The notes under the pieces were generated by a model, which saw only the letters and a program-made list of their open reading frames with translations, had not been told where the DNA came from and did no database searches. From assembly GCA_958407995.1 (NCBI GenBank), contig CATYJU010000001.1, positions 49,568-113,567 of the forward strand: a DNA stretch of 64,000 nucleotides. Reading direction: 5' to 3'. The DNA comes from an uncultured Collinsella sp. (GTDB taxonomy: Bacteria > Actinomycetota > Coriobacteriia > Coriobacteriales > Coriobacteriaceae). Of the stretch, positions 14,783 to 23,459 are shown piece by piece; within the stretch, counting starts at the first letter, position 1; the number at the start of each line of letters is the position of its first letter. Position numbers and translations under genes: made by a program.

Positions 14783-16483
14783 CTATTCGCCGGTGGGCGG
14801 TTGCGGTGCGGACGAGTTTTGGATCGAGCCCTCGCCACCATCTTGACGCGGCTTGCGGGAACGACGACGGCGACGGCGCTTCTGGCCCTGGTCGGCCGAA
14901 CCCTCGCCACCACGATCTTCGCGCGACTCGCGTTCGTCGCGAGCAGCGCCGCGCGCGGCCTTGGCAGCCGCCCCTCCGCCATCTCCAGGGCGACGGCGCG
15001 TGACCTTGACCTCGCCATCCGAGACCTGATCGGCCACGGAGGGCACCGAGGGCTTTTGCTGCGTGCCCGAGGAATGGCGGCGACGCGGACGCGGGGCGCG
15101 CTCGTCATCGTTGCGCTGCTTGCCACCCTTGTCGGCAGGCGTATCGGAACCCGAACCACCCTTGGGGGCGGCACCGGCTTCGCGAGCGGCTGCGGCGCGG
15201 AAGGCGTCCTCGCGCTCCTCGCTCGACAAATGGCGGCGGCGACGGCGCGTGGGATTCATGCCACCGCCGCGGTTTTGCTGCTGAGGCTGCTGAGCCTCGC
15301 GCTCGCGGGAGGAATTCTTGCCTGCGGGAGCGGCCTCGCCGGCGTCGCCCGAACCCGAGCGCTTGCGGCGGCGACGGCCATCGGCCGCCCCCTCGGCCTC
15401 GGGTGCCTCGGCCTTGCCGCGGCCCTTTCCACGGCCACGGCCCTCGCTCTGGCCCTGGCCGGCGCGAGCATCGGATTCGGCATCGCGACGACGGCGCTTG
15501 GGCATCGACGTCCCGGCCAGACGGTCGGCACTCGACAGGCCATCGCCCACGTCGACGCCGTTCTCGCGATCGAGCTCCATGAGCGCCAGGCGCATCTCGG
15601 GCGACTCGATGCGTTCGAGCACATCGCGCGTCACGCAGTCGGGGCGGCAGTTGCAGCCCTGCTCGGCGGCCTTCTTTTTGCAGCCCTCCGAGCACGTCAT
15701 ATCGGCCAGGTTGACCTTAAAGACTTTGCCGTTCTCCAGGCGCAGCACCAGCTGCTCACGCGGCGTGTCATATTCCTGAATACGCGCCTTGCCAAGCGGC
15801 GTATCGATGAGCGTCTTCTTTTTGGGCGCGCGGCTCTTAAAGTCCTTGTACGCCTCGAACTCATAGCGCAGGCAGCACATCAGGCGGCCGCAAACGCCGC
15901 TGATCTTGGACGAGTTGAGCGGCAGGTCCTGCTCTTTTGCCATGCGAATCGAGACGGGCTCAAACTGTCCGCCAAAGCGCGTGCAGCAGAGCTCCTGTCC
16001 GCACTGGGCATAGCCGCCCACCAGGCGGGTCTCGTCGCGCACGCCAATCTGGCGCATGTCGACGCGAATGTGCAGCGTCGAGGACAGGTCCTTGACGAGC
16101 TGACGAAAATCGACGCGTTCCTCGGCCGCAAAGTAGAACACGGCCTTCTCGCCGCCAAACAGGTACTCGACGCCGACCGGCTTCATCTCGAGGTCGAGCT
16201 CTTTGACCAGACGGCGGAAATCGACCATCGCCTCGTCGCCCTGGATGGCCAGGTCGTCGGCAAGCTGCAGGTCGATGTCGCTCGCCACGCGCAGCACGGG
16301 CTTGAGCGGCTGGCCGATCTCATCTTGCGGCACCTCGAAGGGATCGGCCGTGACCAGGCCGATCTCGGTTCCGCGCTCGGTGGAGCAAATGGCATAATCG
16401 GCCTCGAGGATATCCAGATCCTGCGGGTCAAACCACAGGTCGCGCGAGGCGTAGGTAAACTTAACGGGTACGACTAACGGCAT
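14783..16483 (-). CDS. ricT: PSP1/RicT (YaaT) family protein with long Arg-rich tail
   Basis: 566 residues. The first 290 are a PSP1-domain protein like Bacillus RicT (YaaT), part of the Fe-S RicAFT complex that affects RNase Y-dependent RNA processing. Conserved landmarks: VKFTYASRDLWFDP, FYFAAEERVDFRQLVKDL, and the cysteines of CGQELCCTRFGG and CGRLMCCLRYE. A further Cys cluster (CSEGCKKKAAEQGCNCRPDC) follows. Residues from about 330 form a disordered tail rich in Arg, Gly, Ala and Asp with many RRRR runs, unlike the 275-residue Bacillus protein, and probably RNA-binding. It overlaps holB by 10 nt; AAGG lies 7 nt from the ATG. Confidence 0.9.
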   Translation of the reverse strand: MPLVVPVKFTYASRDLWFDPQDLDILEADYAICSTERGTEIGLVTADPFEVPQDEIGQPLKPVLRVASDIDLQLADDLAIQGDEAMVDFRRLVKELDLEMKPVGVEYLFGGEKAVFYFAAEERVDFRQLVKDLSSTLHIRVDMRQIGVRDETRLVGGYAQCGQELCCTRFGGQFEPVSIRMAKEQDLPLNSSKISGVCGRLMCCLRYEFEAYKDFKSRAPKKKTLIDTPLGKARIQEYDTPREQLVLRLENGKVFKVNLADMTCSEGCKKKAAEQGCNCRPDCVTRDVLERIESPEMRLALMELDRENGVDVGDGLSSADRLAGTSMPKRRRRDAESDARAGQGQSEGRGRGKGRGKAEAPEAEGAADGRRRRKRSGSGDAGEAAPAGKNSSREREAQQPQQQNRGGGMNPTRRRRRHLSSEEREDAFRAAAAREAGAAPKGGSGSDTPADKGGKQRNDDERAPRPRRRHSSGTQQKPSVPSVADQVSDGEVKVTRRRPGDGGGAAAKAARGAARDERESREDRGGEGSADQGQKRRRRRRSRKPRQDGGEGSIQNSSAPQPPTGE

Positions 16484-17601
16484 TTCAGTGCCTTCCTGAT
16501 ATCGAACAGCATGACCTCGATGGCCAGCTGGGGAGTAACGTTTCTGGCGATGTTGCGCTCAGCGGTGGCAACCGCCTCGAGCGCCTGGGTGGCACCCGCA
16601 GCATTCGTCGCCGCGGCAAGCCGCCCGATCGTGTCGCGCACGTCCTCGTTCACAACGTCTGCCGCCTCATCCTGAAGCGTCAGCAGCACGTCGCGCATGA
16701 GCGTCCGCGCGCTCGCCAGCGCTTCCATGATACCCGAACGCTCGCGCGCGTTGAGTTCGCGCTTGTTGCGGTCCTCAAGCTGCTTCAATGCTCCACGCGA
16801 CAGGTAGTCGGCATTTTGCTCGAGCACCTTTTCCTGTGTGGACTTGACCTCGGCGAGCGGCGCCTTGACGGCGACGATGAGCGACTTGGCGCGACTGAGC
16901 ACATCGGCCTCGTCGGCGGCGATGAGCGAGTCGATGGCACGGACCATCTGGCGACGGGCGTCCTGGCGCTCGGCGCTCTTAAGGAACTCGATACCGCGCG
17001 TGGGGCTTCCCGCCACAGCGACGGCCATGCGGCAGCGCGCGGGATCCTGACCGGTGGCGCGGCTCACGGCCTGCGCGGCCACAGTGGGCGACACCAGCCG
17101 AAACGGCACGCACTGGCAGCGGCTCACAATGGTGGGCAGCATCACGTCGGCCGAGGTACCCAACAGGATGAACATGACGCCCTCGGGCGGCTCCTCGAGC
17201 GTTTTGAGCAGCGCGTTGGCGGTGTTGGCGCGAAGCTGCTCGGCACGGTCGATGATGTAGACCTTTGCCTTGGCGCGGATGGGCGCCAGGGGCACGTCGT
17301 CGAGCAGCTCGCGGGTCTGGGCAATGAGGTAGCCTGTGGCGCTCTCGGGCGTGTAATAGTGCACGTCAGGATGCGTATGCCGAGCAACGCGTACGCAGCT
17401 GTCGCATGCTCCGCAGCCGTCCTGCTCGCACAGGAAGGCCTGGGCGAGCGCCCATGCGGCATCGAGCTTGCCGGCACCGGGAGCGCCCAAAAACAGGTAG
17501 GCGTGCGATGCGCGGCCGCTGGCGACGGCGTTGGTCAAAAAATCGCGAACGCGCTCTTGGGTGTCGAGCTTGGCCAGCAGGCTTGCCTGAGCGGGGGCCA
17601 T
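16474..17601 (-). CDS. holB: DNA polymerase III delta-prime subunit
   Basis: 375 residues from the ATG at 17601 (GGAGG 9 nt upstream, one base past the tmk stop). Clamp-loader AAA+ subunit. It has a P-loop FLGAPGAGKLDAA (about 35-47), four zinc-binding cysteines in CEQDGCGACDSC plus VRVA, AEQLRANTANALLKTLEEPP, and the SRC motif in TIVSRCQ (about 158). The C-terminal part is helical. In the order tmk-holB-ricT, conserved in many Gram-positive bacteria, and overlapping ricT by 10 nt. Confidence 0.93.
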   Translation of the reverse strand: MAPAQASLLAKLDTQERVRDFLTNAVASGRASHAYLFLGAPGAGKLDAAWALAQAFLCEQDGCGACDSCVRVARHTHPDVHYYTPESATGYLIAQTRELLDDVPLAPIRAKAKVYIIDRAEQLRANTANALLKTLEEPPEGVMFILLGTSADVMLPTIVSRCQCVPFRLVSPTVAAQAVSRATGQDPARCRMAVAVAGSPTRGIEFLKSAERQDARRQMVRAIDSLIAADEADVLSRAKSLIVAVKAPLAEVKSTQEKVLEQNADYLSRGALKQLEDRNKRELNARERSGIMEALASARTLMRDVLLTLQDEAADVVNEDVRDTIGRLAAATNAAGATQALEAVATAERNIARNVTPQLAIEVMLFDIRKALKCR

Positions 17602-17602
17602 G

Positions 17603-18286
17603 TTACTCGGCCTCCTTGGCAAGCGCGGCGACGACAGCATCTTGCGAAATGACGAGACCGTACGCGCGAATCTGCTCGACCGTCTTCTCGAAGACTTCCT
17701 CGACGGTCGCAGTGGCGTCGATGAGCTTTACGCGGTTTGGCTCCTCGGCAGCAATGGCGCAAAATCCCTGGTAAACACGCTCCTGGAATGTCATGCCTTT
17801 TGCCTCCATGCGATCTGCCGCGCCACGGGCTGCCATGCGTAGCGCCGCCTGCTCGGGCGTGATGTGGTAGACGAGCGTGAGCGCCGGGTGTGTTCCCGCG
17901 ACGGCCAGGTTATTGGCATCGCACACTATCTGGCGATCGAGGCCGTCGGCAAATGCCTGGTAGCAGGTCGTGGAATCGTAGAAGCGGTCGCACAGGACCA
18001 CCTTGCCGGCCGCGAGGGCGGGAGCTATGACCTCGTGCACCAACTGAGCGCGCGCCGCCTCGTAGAGCAGCAACTCGCAGGTGTCGCCCATCGCCGTATT
18101 GGCGGGGTCGAGCAGCAGAGCGCGGATCTTTTCGCTGATGGCGGTGCCGCCCGGCTCGCGCAGGCTCACAACCTGGTAGCCAGCGAGTTCGAGCGCGCGG
18201 GCAAGCAGACGCGCCTGCGTGGACTTGCCGGCACCATCGACGCCCTCGAGCGTGATAAAGCTATGTTGAGCGGGCTCAAAAGCCAT
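17603..18286 (-). CDS. tmk: Thymidylate kinase
   Basis: 227 residues. It phosphorylates dTMP to dTDP. The P-loop ITLEGVDGAGKSTQARLL (about 11-28), the DR-type motif LREPGGTAISEKIR, and the lid-side segments CDRFYDSTTCYQAFADGL are all present. RBS GGAAGGGG lies 8 nt from the ATG. First gene of the tmk-holB-ricT-comF run; the REP-like palindromes at 18376-18514 are upstream. Confidence 0.95.
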   Translation of the reverse strand: MAFEPAQHSFITLEGVDGAGKSTQARLLARALELAGYQVVSLREPGGTAISEKIRALLLDPANTAMGDTCELLLYEAARAQLVHEVIAPALAAGKVVLCDRFYDSTTCYQAFADGLDRQIVCDANNLAVAGTHPALTLVYHITPEQAALRMAARGAADRMEAKGMTFQERVYQGFCAIAAEEPNRVKLIDATATVEEVFEKTVEQIRAYGLVISQDAVVAALAKEAE

Positions 18287-18375
18287 GGGCGCAGCCCCTT
18301 CCTACAAGGCGCGTAAATGCAGATATATCAACCAAGCCATGATACCCCAGCGTCCGGCGCACCCCAAATCCCACC

Positions 18376-18431
18376 TAGTCATTGGGGACGTTCTTAAATG
18401 ACTAGTCGTTTAAGAACGTCCCCAATGACTA
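18376..18431. repeat. GGGAC palindrome, family A (complete)
   Basis: A near-perfect inverted repeat: TAGTCATTGGGGACGTTC on the left and its complement ending CCCCAATGACTA on the right, joined by a short AT-rich centre containing GACTAGTC. Related copies lie at 27081-27109, 47420-47467 and 63583-63616. No T run follows. Confidence 0.8.
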
Positions 18432-18445
18432 AAGGTGCCTTTCCA

Positions 18446-18514
18446 AAGTTGCGGTGAAATAGGGACTGATTGAAGCTCTGAGACCGCCAAACAGTCCCTA
18501 TTTCACCGCAACTT
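18446..18514. repeat. GGGAC palindrome, family B
   Basis: Perfect 23-bp inverted arms (18446-18468 and 18492-18514), starting AAGTTGCGGTGAAATAGGGA, enclose a 23-nt loop. The outer bases recur in the element at 56822-56888. It ends just upstream of the TATAAT of the next gene. Confidence 0.85.
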
Positions 18515-18539
18515 ATGATGGGGAATTTTGTGCGCTGGG

Positions 18540-18545
18540 TATAAT
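18540..18545 (+). promoter_or_regulatory. -10 box of the zinc-ribbon protein gene
   Basis: A perfect TATAAT lies 38 bp upstream of the ATG at 18583. No good -35 box is visible; that position is next to the palindrome ending at 18514. Confidence 0.45.
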
Positions 18546-18582
18546 CGTCGTATTGATTTGAAATGTGGCGAAAGGAGTGGCA

Positions 18583-19566
18583 ATGTCTCGGTATTGCGCC
18601 TCGTGCGGCAAGCTTCTTGCAGATGATGCCAAGTTCTGCACCTCGTGCGGTGCACCCGTTGAGCAGACAACCGCAAGCAATGGCCAACCCGCGTTTGAGC
18701 AGACCGGCTCCCTCGATACGCCTCAAGCTAAGCCGGACGACCCCCTCGCCTATCGCCCCGACCCCGCTGCCGGCCCCGCAGCGGTCGAAACGACGCAGCG
18801 CATACCCGTCGCGGACACCCCGCCCCAACAGCAACCGGCGCCTACATACGCGTCTGGTTCACCGCAGGCCCCCGCCGCAAAAAAGAGCGCTACCAGGGCG
18901 CTTGTCGCCGTTATCGTTGTGCTGCTGGCAATCATCATCGCCTTGGTCATCTTCTTTGTGATCAAGCCGTTCGACAACTCCGCCACGCAGACGACTGCCG
19001 AGGTTACCAAGCTGCACCATGATGTCGACTCCGACGACCTTAAGTCTCTCAGCGACCCCAATAGCCTTTTCGACGATGACGACGAGGACGACGAGGATGG
19101 CAGCCAGGCAACCCTCTCCGAGCAAAACCTCTACCGTCGCCTGAGCGAATACTACGACCTGCTCGAAGATCTCGATAACCAGGTCCGTGCCTGCGCAGAG
19201 GCGTTCAATGGCGGTTATCTGGAAGAGGACCGTACCACCCGTCAAAATCTCGCCGACGTCGCCGAGCGCACGGAGGACACCATCGAGCAGTATTACGATA
19301 TTGTCGAGGACCTGGACGTCCCCATGAGCTCCAAGAACTACAGCTCTTGGAAAGACATCGTTGCCCTGTATGACGACCTGGACAACCGCATCGATGCGAT
19401 CTGCGATGCCTGGGAGATCAGCCTAAAGTACGCAAAGCCCGCGGACCATAAGAATGAGATCGTGGCGCCGCTGTCGCGCGACAACGTGGCGGGCACCAAT
19501 GACAATAAGTACCGCCTAGACTTTGAGGAGCGCTATCCCGGCGCCAAACCCGTCGAAGTGAACTAA
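18583..19566 (+). CDS. Zinc-ribbon single-pass membrane protein, function unknown
   Basis: 327 residues from the ATG at 18583 (GGAG 5 nt upstream). The N-terminal zinc ribbon (YCASCGKLLADDAKFCTSCG) is cytoplasmic. A Pro/Ala-rich linker leads to one transmembrane helix (ALVAVIVVLLAIIIALVIFF, about 107-126). The outer part has a very acidic stretch (DDDDEDDEDG) and helical, acidic segments (YYDLLEDLDNQVRACAEAFN). Proteins with this order are common in Coriobacteria and Clostridia, but their task is unknown. Monocistronic, with a terminator shared with topA. Confidence 0.8.
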   Translation: MSRYCASCGKLLADDAKFCTSCGAPVEQTTASNGQPAFEQTGSLDTPQAKPDDPLAYRPDPAAGPAAVETTQRIPVADTPPQQQPAPTYASGSPQAPAAKKSATRALVAVIVVLLAIIIALVIFFVIKPFDNSATQTTAEVTKLHHDVDSDDLKSLSDPNSLFDDDDEDDEDGSQATLSEQNLYRRLSEYYDLLEDLDNQVRACAEAFNGGYLEEDRTTRQNLADVAERTEDTIEQYYDIVEDLDVPMSSKNYSSWKDIVALYDDLDNRIDAICDAWEISLKYAKPADHKNEIVAPLSRDNVAGTNDNKYRLDFEERYPGAKPVEVN

Positions 19567-19584
19567 CGCCTTGTCGTTTCCGAG

Positions 19585-19643
19585 CCGGCAGTTAGGGACG
19601 TTCCTAAACTGCCGGCAGAAAAAGGAACGTCCCTAACTGCCGG
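19585..19643. repeat. GGGAC palindrome, family C
   Basis: Arms CCGGCAGTTAGGGACGTTCCT and complement (19585-19605 and 19623-19643) are perfect. The loop itself repeats CTGCCGGCAG. It lies 20 bp after the stop at 19566. Confidence 0.85.
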
Positions 19644-19645
19644 TC

Positions 19646-19686
19646 AAAAAAACGAGCGAGGATCGTGGGGTCCTCGCTCGTTTTTT
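19646..19686. terminator. Bidirectional Rho-independent terminator
   Basis: Stem ACGAGCGAGGA/TCCTCGCTCGT is flanked by A and T runs on both sides. It serves the zinc-ribbon gene on the plus strand and topA on the minus strand. Confidence 0.92.
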
Positions 19687-19708
19687 AGGCAATGTTTCGA
19701 CCGCGCCG

Positions 19709-22303
19709 TTACTTGTCGGAGGCTGCTTTCTTGGCAGTCGACTTCTTCGCGGTCGTCTTCTTGGCGGCAGTGGCTTTCTTAGCCGTGGTCTTCTTGGCCG
19801 CCGTCGTCTTCTTTGCCGAGCTCGCCTTAGTCGCGGTCTTGCGGCCGCGGGCGGGCTTCTTCTCCTTGGTCGGGCAGTCCATGTTCACGCAGATGCGCCA
19901 CGGGCCGCGCGCCGTGTTGACCACCACGATGGGGGCGCCGCACTCGGGGCAGGTCTCGCCCGTCGCCTCGAGCTTACCGCGCGCCGGCAGAGGATAGCTC
20001 ACACCGCAGTCATCGTAGTTGGTGCAGCGGATAAAGCGCTTGCCGCTCTTCTCGCTCTTGTGCGCGATCAGGTCGCCATGGCGTCCGGCCTCGGCGCACA
20101 CCTTGCACTCGCCCACCTTAAGGTCGGGCTCGTAGTTGGTGGGGCACGTGGGGTTCACGCAAATCTCGAAGGCCTTCTGGCGGAACGGCTGGCACTTAAT
20201 GCGCGGCGCGCCGCACTCGGGGCACACGGCTGCCTCGCCCTCGAGCGGGCTTACCTTGACGCCGCTCGGCACCGGATAGGTCACATCGCAGTCGGGCCAT
20301 CCCATGCAGCCGATAAAGCTGCCACGGGTCTTGGCGCTCGTCTTCATAACCAGGTCCTTGCCGCACTTGGGGCAGGCGCCCACGCGCGCATCGGCCGTAA
20401 CGGCGTCGCTGATGGCATCGCCGAGCTCCTGCGTATGCTTGAGCAGCTCGTCGAGCACACCGGCCAGCAGCGCGCGCGAGTGCGCCACGACATGCTCTTC
20501 GGTGTCCTCGCCGCGCTCCACGCGGGTCATGTCGCCATCGAGCTCGCTGGTCATATCGGGGCTCGTGATGCGCGGGGCAAACTGCGTCAGTGCATCGATG
20601 ATGGCGATGCCCAGCTGACTCGGCTCCACGGGATCGTTTTTGAGGTAGCGCACGGCGTACAGGCGCTCGATGATGCTCGCGCGCGTGGACTTGGTGCCCA
20701 GGCCGCGCTTCTCCATCTCCTGCACGAGCTTGCCCTGACTGTAGCGTGCGGGCGGCTCGGTCTGCTTGGCCTCGAGCTTAATGTCGAATACGTCGACCGT
20801 ATCGCCCTGCTCCAGCGGCGGCATCTGCTCATCGCGCTTAAGTCCATACGGATACGCCTCGCGGAAGCCCGGAGTCACGAGCACGTCGCCCGAAGCCACG
20901 AACGGCTCGCCATTGACGTCGAGCTCGAGCTTGGTGTTCTCGATGGTCGCAGGACCCATAAGCGTCGCCAGGAAGCGGCGGGCGATCAGGTCGTAGAGCT
21001 TGCGTTGGCCGCCATCGAGCGTGGACGGATCGCCCTCGCCCGTGGGGTAGATAGGCGGGTGGTCGGTGGTCTCGACTTTGCCGCGCGTGGGCTTCATGGG
21101 GCCGGCGAGCACCTTTTTGCACACGGGTGCCAGCGCCGGGTTGATCTTTGCAAGGTCACTCACCACAGCGCCCAAATCGAGCGTCGCGGGGTACACGGTG
21201 TTGTCGACACGCGGGTAGCTGATAAGGCCCGCCATGTAGAGGGACTCGGCGATGCGCATGGTACGCGCAGGCGAGATGCCCTCGGCCGCGGCGGCAGCCT
21301 GCAGCGAGGTCGTCGCAAACGGCGTGGGCGGCTGCTGCTTGCGGGAGCGCTTGGTCACCGCGGCGACGGTTGCCGTCGTAGCACCGTCAACATGGCCGTA
21401 CGCCGTCTCAGCAGCATCCTTGTCGGTAAAGCGCGCCGTCTTGTGCGCGATCTTAAAGCGATCGTCCTCGGCAGCGCCTTGCGCGGCGCCCATGCCGCGA
21501 ATCTGCCAATAGTCCTCGGGCACAAACGCCATGCGCTCGCGCTCGCGCTCGACCACCAGGGCAAGCGTCGGCGTCTGCACGCGGCCGGCGGAACGCACGT
21601 TGCCAAAGCCGCCAAACTTGGCGAGCGTCAGGTAGCGCGTGAGCACCGCACCCCAGATGAGGTCGATGTGCTGACGGCTCTCGCCGGCGTCGGCCAGGTT
21701 CTGGTCGAGCGAGACAAGGTTATCGAAGGCCTGCGTGATCTCGGCCTTGGTAAACGAAGAATACTGGGCGCGGGCGACCGGCAGGTCGGGCGCAACTTCG
21801 CGCACCTTGTTGAGAGCGTCCGAACCGATCAGCTCGCCCTCGCGATCGAAGTCCGTGGCGATGATGACGCTGTCGGACTTTTTGGCAAGGTTCTTGAGCG
21901 AGCGAATGAGCTCTTTCTCGGCCGGCAGCTTAATGACGGGCGCCCAGGTGAGATAAGGCAGGCTCTCGAGCTTCCAACCCTTGATGGAGATGCCGTCGAC
22001 AAGGAACGGCTTACGCTTGGTGTCGTAAGGCGGACGCGCCAGGCCATCGGGCATATCGGCCGGCAGCATCTCGCCGTCCTCAGTAACCGAATACCAGCCC
22101 AGCTTTTTATCGAACAGCACGCTGTCGCAAAAATCGGGCGCAAGGATGTGACCGGCAAGACCGATCGTCACGCACTCCTCGCCCTTCCACTCAAAACGGT
22201 AGATGGCGGTGTTGTACACCTTGTCCTTTTTGGGTTTGCCCGTGGACAGACGCTCGGCAATCTGACGCGCGGCGTCGTTTTTCTCGGCGATGATGAGCTT
22301 CAA
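19709..22303 (-). CDS. Type IA DNA topoisomerase with zinc ribbons and Lys-rich tail
   Basis: 864 residues; TTG start at 22303 with AGGAG 6 nt upstream. Relaxes negative supercoils or decatenates DNA through a 5'-phosphotyrosine. The Toprim domain has IIAEKND and DFDREGE (151-157). The active tyrosine is Y363 in AGLISYPRVDNT, where the usual Thr of PRTD is Val. Three or four C-terminal zinc ribbons follow (CPKCGKDL, CPECGAPR, CKVCAEAG, CPECGAPI). The last 50 residues repeat KKTTAKK, a basic tail like that of mycobacterial TopA. The N-terminal layout is closer to TopIII/archaeal forms than to E. coli TopA. Last gene of the tatA-tatC-hypA-hypB run. Confidence 0.88.
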   Translation of the reverse strand: MKLIIAEKNDAARQIAERLSTGKPKKDKVYNTAIYRFEWKGEECVTIGLAGHILAPDFCDSVLFDKKLGWYSVTEDGEMLPADMPDGLARPPYDTKRKPFLVDGISIKGWKLESLPYLTWAPVIKLPAEKELIRSLKNLAKKSDSVIIATDFDREGELIGSDALNKVREVAPDLPVARAQYSSFTKAEITQAFDNLVSLDQNLADAGESRQHIDLIWGAVLTRYLTLAKFGGFGNVRSAGRVQTPTLALVVERERERMAFVPEDYWQIRGMGAAQGAAEDDRFKIAHKTARFTDKDAAETAYGHVDGATTATVAAVTKRSRKQQPPTPFATTSLQAAAAAEGISPARTMRIAESLYMAGLISYPRVDNTVYPATLDLGAVVSDLAKINPALAPVCKKVLAGPMKPTRGKVETTDHPPIYPTGEGDPSTLDGGQRKLYDLIARRFLATLMGPATIENTKLELDVNGEPFVASGDVLVTPGFREAYPYGLKRDEQMPPLEQGDTVDVFDIKLEAKQTEPPARYSQGKLVQEMEKRGLGTKSTRASIIERLYAVRYLKNDPVEPSQLGIAIIDALTQFAPRITSPDMTSELDGDMTRVERGEDTEEHVVAHSRALLAGVLDELLKHTQELGDAISDAVTADARVGACPKCGKDLVMKTSAKTRGSFIGCMGWPDCDVTYPVPSGVKVSPLEGEAAVCPECGAPRIKCQPFRQKAFEICVNPTCPTNYEPDLKVGECKVCAEAGRHGDLIAHKSEKSGKRFIRCTNYDDCGVSYPLPARGKLEATGETCPECGAPIVVVNTARGPWRICVNMDCPTKEKKPARGRKTATKASSAKKTTAAKKTTAKKATAAKKTTAKKSTAKKAASDK

Positions 22304-22357
22304 AAGAGGCTCCTATCTCGTGTCTCTGCGGCTACGCCCGCCCGTGTGGCGGCCGAT

Positions 22358-23041
22358 TTACGCCCTTGCTTGCTCGATCTGCCCGATGAGCCAATCGCAC
22401 CAGGCATCCATGCCCTCGCCCTTGCGCGCGCTCACGGCAAACCGCGGCGTCTGCGGATTGAGGTCATCGAGTGTCTTAGTATACCTATCCATGTCAAAAT
22501 CGAAAGCCGGGGCCACGTCAACCTTGTTGAGCAGCTGTGCGCCGGCGTGCTGGAAGATGCCCGGGTACTTGATGGGCTTGTCGTCGCCCTCGGGCACCGA
22601 GAGAATCATGATGGACAGGTTCTCGCCCAGGTCAAAATCGACCGGACAGACCAGGTTGCCCACGTTTTCGATAAAGATGACGTCGATGTTCTCCAGACCG
22701 ACGGCCTGGTCGAAGGCGTCGACGGCCTCCATGATCATGTTGCCCTCGAGGTGGCACAGGCCGCCCGTGTTGATCTGGATGGCGGGCATGCCGGCTTCCT
22801 TCATGGTGATGGCGTCGACATCCGAGGCAATATCGCCCTCGATGACGGCACAGCACAAACCGGCCTTGTCGCGCAGGCGCTCGTTGGTGCCCAGGATCGT
22901 GGTGGTCTTGCCCGAACCGGGGCTCGACAGCACATTGATCACGTAGGTGTTTGTCTCATTAAATCGCTGACGCAGCTGATCTGCCAGGCGCTCGTTGCGC
23001 GACAGAATCGGCGATGCGATATCAATCGTTTTCTCGGCCAT
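22358..23041 (-). CDS. hypB: Nickel-insertion GTPase HypB
   Basis: 227 residues; AAGGAG lies 8 nt before the ATG. HypB is a SIMIBI GTPase that works with HypA to deliver nickel to NiFe hydrogenase (or urease). The P-loop VLSSPGSGKTTTI (about 38-50), EGDIASDVDA, IQINTGGLCHLEGNM and the base motif LLNKVDVAPAF are present. The N-terminus lacks the His-rich or CxxCGC nickel store seen in some HypB proteins. It follows hypA after 55 bp. No hydrogenase structural genes are in the window. Confidence 0.93.
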   Translation of the reverse strand: MAEKTIDIASPILSRNERLADQLRQRFNETNTYVINVLSSPGSGKTTTILGTNERLRDKAGLCCAVIEGDIASDVDAITMKEAGMPAIQINTGGLCHLEGNMIMEAVDAFDQAVGLENIDVIFIENVGNLVCPVDFDLGENLSIMILSVPEGDDKPIKYPGIFQHAGAQLLNKVDVAPAFDFDMDRYTKTLDDLNPQTPRFAVSARKGEGMDAWCDWLIGQIEQARA

Positions 23042-23096
23042 ACTTAGCGCTCCTTACTTTGGCCCCTTTATACCCCATCACTAGATGGCTAGCGGG

Positions 23097-23453
23097 CTAA
23101 TCGTCGGGGGTTTCGATTTCGATGCTTGCGATGTCGAGCTCGCGGCCGTGCAGCAGACGCACGTTGGCGCCGCCACATTGGGGACAGCGGCAATGGAAGC
23201 GGTCGTGCTCAAAGACCTCCCCGCAGTCCAGGCACTCGCTTTGCGGATGGACCTCCTCCACGGCAAGCTCGCAGCCTCGCGTGAGCGGATCCTCGTCGCG
23301 AAATGTCTCCCACGCAAAGTCGAGCGCCTCGCGCACGACCTCGGTCATATCCCCGATATGCAGCGTCACCAAAACGGCGCGCGAGGCCCCCGCCCCACGC
23401 GCCGCACGAATCACTGTATCGAGTATGCCGTTGACAATGCCAACCTCGTGCAT
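23097..23453 (-). CDS. hypA: Hydrogenase maturation nickel metallochaperone HypA
   Basis: 118 residues, the usual size. The N-terminal MHE nickel site is intact (MHEVGIVNGILDTV). The zinc site has two CxxC pairs (CLDCGEVFEHDRFHCRCPQCGG). It starts 6 bp after the tatC stop and so is co-transcribed with the Tat genes, which fits because many hydrogenases are Tat-exported. Partner of HypB downstream. Confidence 0.93.
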   Translation of the reverse strand: MHEVGIVNGILDTVIRAARGAGASRAVLVTLHIGDMTEVVREALDFAWETFRDEDPLTRGCELAVEEVHPQSECLDCGEVFEHDRFHCRCPQCGGANVRLLHGRELDIASIEIETPDD

Positions 23454-23459
23454 ACCGAT

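Noticed and set aside
14774..16477. A 567-codon plus-strand open frame
   Set aside because: It mirrors ricT, which has conserved cysteine motifs; the frame has no ribosome site and no recognisable domain.
18376..19686. CRISPR array
   Set aside because: The repeats are palindromic and differ in sequence and spacing. There is no regular spacer and no cas gene.
19731..19830. Independent tandem repeat
   Set aside because: It is the coding repeat of the KTTAKK tail of the topoisomerase.
20060..23047. A 995-codon plus-strand open frame
   Set aside because: It is antisense to topA and hypB, which have clear motifs and ribosome sites. GC-rich codons remove stops from the opposite frame.
22358..23453. 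Hydrogenase operon
   Set aside because: Only hypA and hypB are present; no structural or other hyp genes follow.
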